From contig WNNJ02002998.1 in the NCBI GenBank assembly GCA_012934845.2, forward strand, positions 58,410-122,409: 64,000 nt of DNA, given 5' to 3'. Each line of letters starts with the position of its first letter. Position 1 is the first letter of the stretch. This stretch comes from Pomphorhynchus laevis (taxonomy: Eukaryota; Acanthocephala; Palaeacanthocephala; Echinorhynchida; Pomphorhynchidae). The notes beneath the pieces are model-generated. The model saw only the letters and a list, made by a program, of their open reading frames with translations, searched no databases and was not told the origin of the DNA. Positions 24,919-35,167 of the stretch are shown here, piece after piece. The position numbers were made by a program, and so were the translations under genes.

Positions 24919-26108
24919 TAAGCTTATAATACAATCTATTTAAGCGTTTTCAAATTGACCCGGGAAGCAGTTGTCCGAGCAACAATTTATTATACATATC
25001 GCATAATGTCGTATTATGTATGTATAATAATAGTAGTATTATATATATATAATTTGGCAAGTTTCTTAAACAATTATATTTATAACATTACGGCCACTTA
25101 CTGACATTTAATCTTTATCTTAGAGTTGGTGCATATCCAAAATTAAATACTACCATTAAATAACAGAAATTTTCTAAGTTATGTGCATGATAATGTTGGT
25201 GCTGGTGGTACTATATGAAAGTAAATAAGTGAAGCGCAAGTGTGCTAAGCACTGTAAACAAATTTATTTATGAAATAAAAAAACACATAATTACTTGAAA
25301 CAAGAGAAATGTCATAAAATTGAAAATTTGCCTCATTTTTAATTTCATGCTTAGATAAGTTTATTTAATTCATTTTGGGTATAGTCACAAACTATTTCTA
25401 AATCAAACAGCACATTATAACTGAGTAGTGTTTGCAGACAGTTATTACTCTTTAGATAAATAAAATTAGTAAAATACGAGTTCTTGTAAATTCGAAGAAA
25501 ATGAGTAAAGGAAATCTCTCAATTTCTCAACCATTACAATGGCATCAGTGCCACTTGTTATATTAGACAAAAATGAAAGTGCTCACAATAGAATATTTTT
25601 GAAATGTGAAAAATAAAGCCCAATTGAAATATTTAAATTTTAACAAATTACGGGAAATGACAGCAGATAAATAATATTCACGGTTAATGAAGCACATTAG
25701 CCTCTATTCGGTTTATACATTAAAATAAAATAATTTAGGATAATTCAATAAGGAATGTAAAACACTAAACTATTTGTGTGAGATATTTGTTGTTAACAAT
25801 GCAAAACTAACAAATAATAGACAAATTAAAGTAATTAGTCTTATACATAAAGGCAATCCTTTAAAAATAGAACAGTATCGAAGACAAAAGTCCAGTGTAA
25901 AAAGCTGATCAATTATATATGGGTTTGCTAAATCACATGCTTACTGGCATATTCAATTTTGGTGAGTTCACTGTTGCTCTGGTAATTCAAGAATTTAGTC
26001 AGCTACTTATGGGTATGATGAAGTGATTAAAAACAGACGATTTTTATAAAAATGCCAACAAAAGTATATAAAATAGTAAATGTTGCAAGAAATTGGAGTT
26101 AAATTACA
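24919..26108. other. No gene seen
   Basis: AT-rich. A small palindrome (TTATACATA..TATGTATAA) lies near 24.99-25.03 kb. No coding signal. Confidence 0.35.
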
Positions 26109-26270
26109 TGTAGAGCAGATTTATTTATCAATCGTATATCAGCTGATGGTAGTAGGCAGCACTCATCAGTAGAGTGAACTACACCATCAGTCGTTTCGGC
26201 TGCCTTATAATATTTTTAAAGGCATCACCAAGAATATGCTTACGTGTTAGCATGGGCATTTATTAAAGAA
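26109..26270 (-). repeat. Ribozyme-like repeat fragment, left flank of composite locus
   Basis: It shares TAGAGCAGA and GGCAGCACTCATCAGT..ACCATCAGTCGTTTCGGCTGCC-type segments with 31275-31445 in the same orientation, and shares the core with the 380-bp repeat at 18.9-19.5 kb. On the minus strand, GAAAC and CTGATGAG boxes are enclosed by GGCAGC (left strand 26155-26160) and GCTGCC. This is a compensated variant of the GGCAAC/GTTGCC stem in the 380-bp repeat. Confidence 0.6.
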
Positions 26271-26281
26271 AATACTACGTC

Positions 26282-26676
26282 ATAATACGTTTTTAATCTA
26301 GAAATATTTTTATCGGAGATATCAGTTAAAGTACTAACAAAAATTTAATTATTTTTAAATAAAATAAAATATCAAATAATTTCACTCATACAAACAATTA
26401 TTGTTATAAATTTTCAGGCTTGAACAAAGTTATGATTATAAATATAATTTCAAAAAACCAAATTGTTTAGAGAGTATAAACTGCTTTTTATTTAAATTCA
26501 AATATCTTAGCAAAATAGTAATTTAATTTTAAATCTACGAAAAATTTTCATATTATAACATGTGCAAATTTTTACACTTTTAACTTCTACATTGTGAAAC
26601 GATCGTAGACATATAGTTTTCTTTAATTACATTTGTAGATAAATTTATGTGTACATTTTATTAATACATTATTGAT
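26282..26676 (+). repeat. Left arm of ~380-bp inverted repeat around a PLE
   Basis: From ATAATACGTTTTTAATCTAG to about ATTATTGATAAATG, this is matched in inverted orientation by 30672-31047. Clear shared blocks include CGATCGTAGA, AACATGTGCAAATTTTTACA and TTTCACTCATA. Identity is high but with scattered differences, so the arms are not new. Confidence 0.75.
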
Positions 26677-26700
26677 AAATGTTGAAACTTGATCTGGAAG

Positions 26701-26935
26701 AAATTACGCACATTTAAAAAATACTTTAAATGTGCGTAAATCTACCCCTCTTAAAGGAGAGAAGGCAATTTCTTTAAGAAGATGTTCGACGCAATCCGCA
26801 ATCAAGCCTTATTCGGAGGTAAACCATCGCTTCGATAGTATTATTGAAAGGCTGGTTATCAAAGCGTCGAGCATCTTCTCAAAGACTTCACCCTCTTTCC
26901 CTCTTAAAGAGGAAATATTTAAACACAATAAATCC
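26701..26935. repeat. Hairpin plus foldback
   Basis: ATTTACGCACATTTAAA and its reverse lie at 26701-26743. A longer foldback overlaps with it: GAAGATGTTCGACGC (about 26778) pairs with GCGTCGAGCATCTTC (about 26864), with CTCTTAAAG-type outer arms. The open frame across it at 26732-26983 has palindromic DNA and no domain, so it is not called a gene. Confidence 0.65.
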
Positions 26936-27044
26936 CCTTTAAAGTGGGAAAATGAAACACATTCCCACTTTGAACACCTTTAATTTGTGTAAATTAGACA
27001 AATAAAATGTGTTCAAAGAAAAGTTGTACAAATAAAAGACAAAT

Positions 27045-27410
27045 TTGAGCACCTTTTACTTCTTAAATATAGATGTCCGTACTTTTAAAAAATTTAGATT
27101 TATCAAAATTTTTAAGGATTCTATAAATTAGATTTTATCCATATATTTATATTTACTTGATGGTTTAATTTTTGCTAGATTGGCGTTATAGTTATTATAA
27201 CATACATATGTATATCTTTTTCCAAATAAAAGAGTGATTAGAAATGTAAATGTAAGATTAATTAAAAATTCGCGTAATTTCTTCCAGAAGAACTGCTATG
27301 CTATCAGGTTTCGGCCTCTAACTCTTCTACCCAACATAGCAGCGGGGCCAAATACGTGCTCAGGGCGTATTTCCTATGATTAAATTTGATTATATAGTAT
27401 ATTATTAATA
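27045..27410 (-). mobile_element. Penelope-like element fragment with terminal module
   Basis: 27050-27240 matches the PLE segment at 53.3-53.5 kb (TGTCC..ACTTTTAAA, TTATCCATATATTTATATTT and a GGTTTAATTTTTG block). It is followed at 27290-27390 by a terminal module with GAACTGCTATGCTATCAGGT, TTTCGGCC and CAACATAGCAGCGGGGCC. The middle of the RT is missing between these parts, so this is a deleted copy. Confidence 0.7.
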
Positions 27411-27454
27411 CAAAGTTTATAATTTAATTTAATTTAATCATCTGTCCATTCATA

Positions 27455-27615
27455 TCCGTCAATCAACATCAATGCCGCGCTTCAAACTCCTAATCGGATG
27501 TCATTTAAACAATTAATTAATAAACCTGTATGACTTCTGTTGTGATTTTGTTTTGTAAGTGAACTTGTAAGCGTGCAGCGGTCACGCATTTGCCACATTA
27601 AATATATTATTATTT
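27455..27615 (+). mobile_element. CR1/L2-like LINE, very short 3' end
   Basis: It carries the same 3' UTR block as the insertion at 8.7-9.46 kb (GTAAGCGTGCAGCGGTCACGC then CATTTGCCAC). It is preceded by a decayed stretch that could encode the end of ORF2 and followed by an A/T-rich tail. It is a 5'-truncated insertion between two PLE pieces. Confidence 0.65.
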
Positions 27616-27885
27616 AAAACGGGTAGCAGGAAAATATTCACTGCAAAAACGAAATCTTATTCTGCCACTACACATTCCTATAGATGACGTTTATCCATGA
27701 TATTGGCTATTGGCACGTATAAATTCAACGACGATGAGAGGGGTCTTCGGAGCTTCATTAGAAAACAACAAAAAAATAACAGTTAGGAACACTCCTAGCT
27801 GCACAACTTTGGTTAATGACACATAAATTTAAATTATTTATTTGATATATTTTTTGTTTTATCAATAAATCCATCTTTAAAAAAA

Positions 27886-29013
27886 TTATTTATTATCCAT
27901 CCATAAAAATTTTTCGTTAATGATTTTAAATTTATTTTTAATATTATTGTGCTGATTTATATATTTTACTATTTTCTGTTTCATGGTATTTTTATAGTAA
28001 CCTAGTTTAAAATATGCATATATTAAATTATTTGAATAATTTTGAAGAAAAACTAATTTCGTTACAAATTGTTGCAATTCTTAAAATTTCATTATTTAAT
28101 GTATACATTATATGGTATGCATATATGCTAATGCAAATTTGTTTTTTGTAAATTTAAATCTGTCATCTTCACGATATAAATTAAAAGTAGTTTTAATTGA
28201 TGTTCATTTAATGTCCATAGCTATATATATACTTTCTTTATCATTAATATTGGTTTTATTAAGAATGAGGCTACCTGGATAAATTTGTTCGCTTGTTGAA
28301 TAAAATTATAAGAGTTTAATACACATATATCTTTAATATATCAAAACAAACATTTCATATCTTTATATAATTTAAATTTATTTTTTAAACAGTTATGAAC
28401 AAATTTATATTCTATAAAGCTTAAAAATCAGTCAGCTATAATTGGGCTACTATTACCTTCAATTGGAACAAATTTTATTTGTCTAAATATAGATGTTACT
28501 TCCTTTAAATAATTTATTAAAATATTTAAGGATTCTAATAATTCAATTTTATCCATATATTTATATTTACTTGATAGTTTAATTTTTGTTAGATATGCCT
28601 TATAGTTATTATAATTTATACATGTATATCTATTTTTGAATACAAGATTAATTAATTTTTCTAACGCTTCTTTAATATCTGCACAATCTAAATTTGTATA
28701 AAGCGTACTAAAATCGTACGTATTTATATTCTGAAAATTTATTCCCTCGTGTGTTCTAAAATTCTTTTGTAGAATTAATACTGAAATAGTGTTTTATACC
28801 AGTATTAATTTCGATTACCTTGCAATATTTTTTAAAATGTGCTTTAATTACTTTAAGTATTTTATTCATATAAACAGAAAGTGGTTTTAATGTACATTTA
28901 AACGCACTACATATGAACCTAGGTTTTATTGGATTTTTATGTAATTTTGGATTCCAATATAATATAGGTATAGTTTTATTATCTGATTCAATTTTTATAC
29001 CTTTCTTATCCAT
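27886..29013 (-). pseudogene. PLE reverse transcriptase part, interrupted
   Basis: The frame at 28756-29013 has [20 protein letters not shown], the PLE equivalent of the PKIHK..RPI motif, and closely matches the copy at 53.6-53.9 kb. The frame at 27886-28077 carries the C-terminal [20 protein letters not shown] and ends WMDNK. The intervening catalytic palm is present only in decayed form in this copy. Confidence 0.75.
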
Positions 29014-29559
29014 TATATATTTATATTTAAATCATTATATTTAAATCATTATATTTAAATCTTTATATTTAGCTTCTTTCATCAGTATATCATAATAAAG
29101 CTTTTTGCATATGAAGACAAAGTTATTACTAGCTTTATCAATAGTTGTTATTATATAGTTATTCTTTAATTTAGTAAGTTCTGTATACATATCTTTTATT
29201 AATTTGATCTTTCCTTTTATAATTGTTTGATGTTTTCATTTTCTCTCTAATTTTATCTAATATATAAGTTTTCCAAATGTTTTTCTTTGATGTATTTGAG
29301 CTTTCACTATTAATCAGCTTACTAAAGTAATCATTTAAGTTATTATATAACGAATTGTAAATTTTATTTTTATTGTTATTATTTAATCTATATTTATACT
29401 CTTTTGATAGTATTTTTCTTAATTTATTGTTTTCAATTAATTCTTGATTATGAGTGCATATATGTTCATTTATTTTATCAAAATTAAGACTCGCAAGAAA
29501 TTCAGTATATAATGTTTCTAATATTATCTATACATATTGATTTCAATTCTTTATTATAA

Positions 29560-30549
29560 TTACAAATGTTTTCGGCCAAATGGCGGTAACAACTTATATC
29601 TTATTTTAGGAATATATTTACTTAAATCTGATCCTATTATTTCTTTACGTTTAGAATTATTTAAAAGTCTACCTATATTTATCTTATCTATACATTTATT
29701 AATGAAGTTTATGGTTAATGTATATTTTCTATTGTTATTATTTACATTTATTGTATGATTATAGTATTTTGTATTACAATAACTGTCTATTATACAACTT
29801 AGCCTATCATAGTCGTTAATTAATTTTTGATTTATTGAACATATGATATCTTTAGAAAAACTTCTTATATTTACATAAAGATCTTTTAGCTTATTATCAC
29901 TTAAAAGTTGTTTTAATATTTCTAATTGTTCATTTATATACATATCTTTTTTAATATTTTTAACTCTATTTTTCCTATTCCTTTTATCACCATAACTTCT
30001 TGGTTTGCGTTTAACCGGATTATTATAATATAGTTGTTTATTATGTATTATACTACTTCTGCCAATTCCTTGTACCACGTCATTCAATCCTAATGGGTAC
30101 ATGGAATTAAGCGTTTTAATCCAAAAATCTTCTTTTTCTAATAGTTTTTGATTTAATATTGAAATGTTTTCTTCGATAATATGTTCTAAAATAAATAATT
30201 TACAGTTTTTAATATCATGTCCTATTAATCTCATATGTTTATGAAATATAGTTTGACTATTATGCTGTATATTATATATGTGTTGCCTAAACCTAGTTTT
30301 TAACATTTGATATGTTTTTCCTATATATTGCAATCCACATGTACATTGTATTAGATACACTACACCTGCGGTATTGCAGTTACAATTATTATTAATATTT
30401 AATGAAAAACATTTGTTTGTCGTATTACTTACAATACAATTATTATTATTTATAACATCACAAACTATACAATTTTTTCTGTTACATTTAAAAGATCTAA
30501 AATTGAAATCATTAGTACTTACGTATTTTTTCAATCTGGTTGAGTACAT
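29560..30549 (-). pseudogene. PLE N-terminal GIY-YIG endonuclease part
   Basis: 329 open codons. Residues ~20-32 hold CNRKNCIVCDV, a likely zinc-binding CX4CX2C. Residues ~63-80 hold VVYLIQCTCGLQYIGKT, a GIY-YIG core with a CTC inserted between the GIY and YIG halves, as known in PLE endonucleases. LKTRFRQH follows with the catalytic arginine. A basic stretch (KRKPRSYGDKRNRKNRVK) comes at ~185. The C-terminal ~110 residues match the start of the second copy at 54.76 kb. The enzyme nicks target DNA to prime reverse transcription. The frame closes where the RT part should continue. Confidence 0.85.
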
Positions 30550-30617
30550 GTAACTTTTGTTAAGTCATAATTTTTAACGCTGCTTTTTGGTGTCACCACA
30601 TAGTTTAGTTGACTCTG

Positions 30618-30655
30618 ACTAAACTTACAACGGCCCATCCGTTGTAAGTTTAGTT
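30618..30655. repeat. Perfect hairpin
   Basis: ACTAAACTTACAACGG and its exact reverse complement are separated by six bases (CCCATC less the shared ends). The arm AACTTACAACGG is partly repeated just downstream (TAGTTACAACGGACC). It lies between the 5' end of the PLE and the right inverted-repeat arm. Confidence 0.8.
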
Positions 30656-30671
30656 ACAACGGACCATTTTA

Positions 30672-31047
30672 AATAAAGTATCAATAAAACGCATATATAA
30701 TTTTATCTACATATTGAATTAAAGTATAAATATTTTCTACGATCGTTCCACACTGTTGAATTCAAAATTGTAAAAATTTGCACATGTTATACCATGAAAA
30801 TTTGTTGTAAATTTAAAATTAAATTATTTCGCTAAAATATTTGAATTTAAATAAAAAACGGTTTATCCTCTTAAGAACAATTTGGTTTTTAAAATTATAT
30901 TCATAATCATAATCTTGTCTAAGTCTGAAAACTTCAAGCCATATTTGTTTATATGAGTGAAATTATTATTTCTTTAATTATTAAAATTATTATTTTTATT
31001 ACTTTAACTGATTTCTCCAAATAATATTTCTAGATTAAAAGCGTATT
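30672..31047 (-). repeat. Right arm of ~380-bp inverted repeat around a PLE
   Basis: Inverted counterpart of 26282-26676. It ends with ATTTCTAGATTAAAAGCGTA and TTATAAC on the plus strand. The pair encloses the foldback, the PLE fragments, the CR1/L2 tail and the Naiad-type PLE. Confidence 0.75.
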
Positions 31048-31274
31048 ATAACATTGTATATTGTGAAATGAAAAATTTTCAAAGCGGTTTATTGTACCAA
31101 ACAAGACCATATCCTAATTTTCTTTGACAGTAGATTTAATTGATGTCGTTGATTGTTTTCTCGCATGATCTTTTTAGAGAATATAGTTTTATAGTTTGAT
31201 AGTATGATGTGTTTCACTGTGCTCCTGGGGGCTAATAAGCTTCAGTTTTATAATTGTAGATGTTGCCAAAAACC

Positions 31275-31445
31275 GGTGTTCGATTACATGTAGAGCAGAC
31301 TTCTTTATCACTCCTAGAAGAGCTTATGGTAGCCGGCAGCACTCATTAGTCGGGTTAACAACCATCAGTCGTTTCGGCTGCCTTGTTATATATTTAAAAG
31401 GTATCTTCGAGAGTGTGCTTACGTAGTAGTATGAGCGAAAACTCA
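31275..31445 (-). repeat. Ribozyme-like repeat fragment, right flank of composite locus
   Basis: Same orientation as 26109-26270. The shared stem GGCAGC (31335-31340) / GCTGCC (31377-31382) encloses CTAATGAG- and GAAAC-type boxes on the minus strand. CTGATGAG has become CTAATGAG here. The downstream GTGTGCTTACGTAGTAGTATG matches ATATGCTTACGTGTTAGCATG at 26.23 kb. Confidence 0.6.
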
Positions 31446-33884
31446 TGTTTTAGAGCAAAAGCATTCTTTACGTCTCTAAGGGAAACAAGGTTGTAATTAA
31501 ATATTTAACAAATTATAAGTTCGTCAAATTTTCAAATGTAAATTAAAGCGATCAACATTTACAAGAGGTCCGATAATCGAAATCAATTGTCTAACGCATA
31601 TATCTCGCGATATCGATGTGACTATTTAGATTACTACATTTGGCTAAAAAGTGAATCATAAAATATCTCACTTGTATTTTGATTTCAAAGTAAGCATAAG
31701 TATTTTTGGGTTTATTTCTGATTTATTTCTGTTCTATAACTGTCAGTATTTTTTAATTTCACTACAAGTAGCGAATTGAGCTATTTTTAACTGAAATTTG
31801 AATCCAGGTTACTTACTTAGGAACTTGGTAAGATTTCACATTCCTCCACTTGCCAAGTAGATGTGGGTCCTTTAGAGCCAATGATCAATAAAATTTCTGA
31901 TATCTTTTTCATTTGATGTTAAAATAAGTTTTGTTCAAATCAAATAATATTTTATCGTTATGTAATTTATTCTAACATTATTATTAATAGTTTATGTTAT
32001 TACTATAGTCCAAAAATTGAAATATTCTAGAATTACCATTATACGGTAAATATGCATTTTTAAAAACTGGTGACTAAGAATAATTTTTACATAATGGTTT
32101 TAGGCTACTTTAGATGGAAATCCGCTTCTTTGGAACAATTTGAGACTAAATTTATCAAGTTTGATTTGGCAACGCTGATCTCTTTTTTGTTTTGATTGAC
32201 AGTTATTAGTGTAGTAGATGATCTACGCCCATCATTTGAAAGTGTTTTTGTAATGTTTTATTTTTCTAGTTTCTAAAAATCGTAATTTAATAATGTCTCA
32301 TCACAAGTTAAGCGCTTATTTTTTCAAATCTAATTGTTGTAGCTAATTAAACTAGTACATTTGGATTATGATGCAAATAAAATATCATAGTTAACATTTT
32401 ACAGTTAATTATTTAGTTATTATAGTTTGATATTACAACTCAAAGCGATTGTTCAGGTAATAGCAAGGTCGAATTGGTGACTATTGCAATAAAACTGATG
32501 AACGCTCATGGATACACGCCATCCGATATAAACGTCATAGAGTAATTTTATAAGACTAATTTACAATTACATCAATTATCAAATATGGATGAAAATTGCT
32601 CTGTTTAAGTTCAAAGTATAGTAATCAGTTTTATTTGGTTTGGAAAGTATTGTAGAGGTGGGCCATCATTTTGAAAGCAACTAGTTCCCTTTCAATTTAG
32701 AGATTCAAAGGCCATAATTACTTGACTACTATAGGAACTGAAATTTGCAATACGAAACGCATTGTAGCGAATGTCAAAATATGAGAATGAGTTACAATGG
32801 TGGACTAAAAGGACATTTATTTGTAAGAAAAATAACAGACATAACCGCAATAGGCAAATCATTTTAATACTAATTATATTAATATCTCTAGATTAAAAGA
32901 GCCATTACATATATTTGAGCAAAAATAATGAGCCATATATAGCTAAACAAAAATGAAAACAAAAAATTGCAAGTTTAATAATATTCTGAATTTGATGTCA
33001 GTAACTATCGAAATATCAATATAAAACTCTTTATGGTTTTATTAAAATTATATTTTAATAATAAAATTAGAATTTTGTTGTTATATATGCATACATGTAT
33101 TAATGCATATATTAATGTCATATAATTTAATATATAAATATATCATCAATATTATATTGGTTTATATATTAATATAATATATAGCAATATATGCATTACA
33201 TATTGATTTATAAAGTACTCTTTGTTATAATGTAAATAATAGATTTTCAATAAGAACTGATGTAATTGTTTTTTTATTGCGATTGTTATTCTTTTGCTGG
33301 TGGATAATTTTGACCTTGACGAAGCGGGCATATGCCGGAAGCTTATGATATCAAATAATACACTACCTTAAAGCTTCAAATTAAACTATTTTATTTGAAT
33401 TAAGATTATCATTATTAGTACTGGTTTGTTGTTTAATGACATTTGGAATCTAGCTGCTAATTAACGGACAACCGTATCGCTATTGTCTTTTTAAAATCCA
33501 ATTTAACGGCAGTGATGCCCAAGATAAACATATTGTGTAATGCTTTATATTTAGACTTGCTTTTCATAATATATTCACTGTAAAAATCACAATAATTTCT
33601 TATTAATTATAGTTAAACATTCACACTCTTTATATACATATAGTAGATTAAATATATGTATAATTTCAGATATAACTAAACCTGTGGTTTTGTTGTTTAA
33701 ATTAAAAATAAAACTAAATAATTTAGAACTTCATTAACATATTGATGCGTAATGCACTCTTTGTTATAATATAAATAATATTTCTTCAGATGGAACTAAT
33801 GTAATATATTGTTTCGGCCCGTTGTACACGATATCATACACTAACACGGCTCAAAATACATACTAAAATCTTATTTCTTCCGTA
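31446..33884. other. No gene seen
   Basis: AT-rich intergenic DNA. TCTAGATTAAAAG near 32.89 kb echoes the edge of the inverted repeat at 26.28/31.04 kb. The ATTGATGCGTAATGCACTCTTTGTTATAAT stretch at 33.74 kb resembles one at 33.2 kb. Nothing coding was recognised. Confidence 0.35.
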
Positions 33885-34290
33885 ATGTTAACTTTCTGTT
33901 TGATATTATTTTTATAGTAACCTATTTTAAAATATGAAATAGGGGCCGAAACCAGGTAGCATAGGAGTTTCACCTGATGTCCTCTAATCCTTATTCTTAT
34001 ACATCGTCTACTATTTATTACTCAAAGTAAACAAATTAAATTGAAAAATTAATTTAATTAAAATCAAATTAAATTGTTTAAATGATTTTAAGGAAAGCCA
34101 ATATCATGACTTATTATGACAATAATAAGTCATACGACAATAATAATAATTATTATTAATAATAATCAGCTATTATAACAATAATAAGTCAATAATAAGT
34201 CAATATAAGTTGATAATAATAAGTCATATATATTAAAGACGGGAATTTTGCCAGATTGGCGTTATTGTTATTATATAACAGCTATTTTAT
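33885..34290. mobile_element. Mosaic of Penelope-like element pieces
   Basis: Short PLE segments lie in mixed orientation. A minus-strand RT-end piece (ATTTTTATAGTAACCTATTT) joins directly to a plus-oriented terminal module (GGGGCCGAAACCAGGTAGCA, then CTGATGTCCTCTAATCC). A minus-strand piece (AAGCCAATATCATGACTTAT) and a TTGCCAGATTGGCGTTATTG piece follow. It is a rearranged relic. Confidence 0.6.
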
Positions 34291-35167
34291 TATATTCAAA
34301 GTTATTATACTTATATTTGTATAATTAAATGTTAAAAATTCACTCTATTTAGCTATGACGAATCAATTTCATTGTTATTTTAGGAAAAATGAAAAATCTG
34401 CTTTATTATTGTTTTACATTATCTATATTCTAGAAGATGACAATTTATTTGTAAAAGTCGACAATAATGTTTATTCATCTACAAAGAGAAATTCACACAA
34501 ATTTTACAAATATAGATAAATTCATTAGGAACCATCGTGAACGAATATTGGAAGGATTAGCTGAGCAGGACATATATATATCGAGATGAGGGTTGAAGGA
34601 AAGATATATGATGATTATGCCGTTGAAATTAATTTCTATAAACTTCAGAAGAAATAAAAACATTGATCCGAATTAAAATAGAAAATCAAAACAAATATTG
34701 AAAAAGGAAATGCAGCAGATCATGAGATGGAGGATGTGGAACAAAGCGGGTAATTGCGATTGATACTCCAGAAGAATCGAACGCAAACAGAGAGCTCGAG
34801 TGTAGAATAATAGTAATTCGTTTGCAGAAGGCAGCAACTCCGTTCTATTCAGTAGAAAGCAAAGGAAACTTTATATTGTATACAAAGAATAGAGAAGCTT
34901 GATTGATATTCGATCAAATGCGTTTCCGGTCTTCACCCACCACAGACATAGTGAATAGAGTCTTATACGCTTCAATCAATAATCGTCGTTGCTTTCTATT
35001 GAGACATATTTGTAATAAATTGATAGTATAGTAACTTGAGAGAAAACAAATAAAACAATATAATTTCTACAAATACACAAACTTCATAAGGTCACATCAT
35101 CCGCCATATATTATGATCATATCCGTGAGGACGTCATCTTTAATGCGGTGGCATAATCAATAGAAAT
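34291..35167. other. 3' flank of the minus-strand acetyltransferase gene
   Basis: The sequence immediately left of the stop codon at 35168 is the expected 3' UTR/flank. Reverse-strand AATAAA-like signals occur only around 34.44-34.48 kb, which would give a ~700-bp UTR; this is weak. Plus-strand 34.6-34.9 kb is less AT-rich but gives no recognisable product. Confidence 0.3.

Larger units (their letters stand above)
27860..30560 (-). mobile_element. Penelope-like element, permuted (Naiad-type) domain order
   Basis: On the minus strand the GIY-YIG endonuclease comes first (30549-~29.9 kb). It is followed by the N-terminal region, the RT core (~29.0-28.7 kb) and the RT end (28077-27886, ending WMDNK). 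Canonical Penelope elements have the endonuclease at the C-terminus. The N-terminal placement is the arrangement described for Naiad-type PLEs. The coding region is interrupted after the first 329 codons and again in the RT, so this copy is broken. No terminal module follows directly; the nearest is in the separate fragment at 27.3 kb. Confidence 0.85.

Noticed and set aside
26732-26983. 83-codon plus frame
   Set aside because: It lies entirely in a foldback, so its openness is explained by palindromic repeat sequence.
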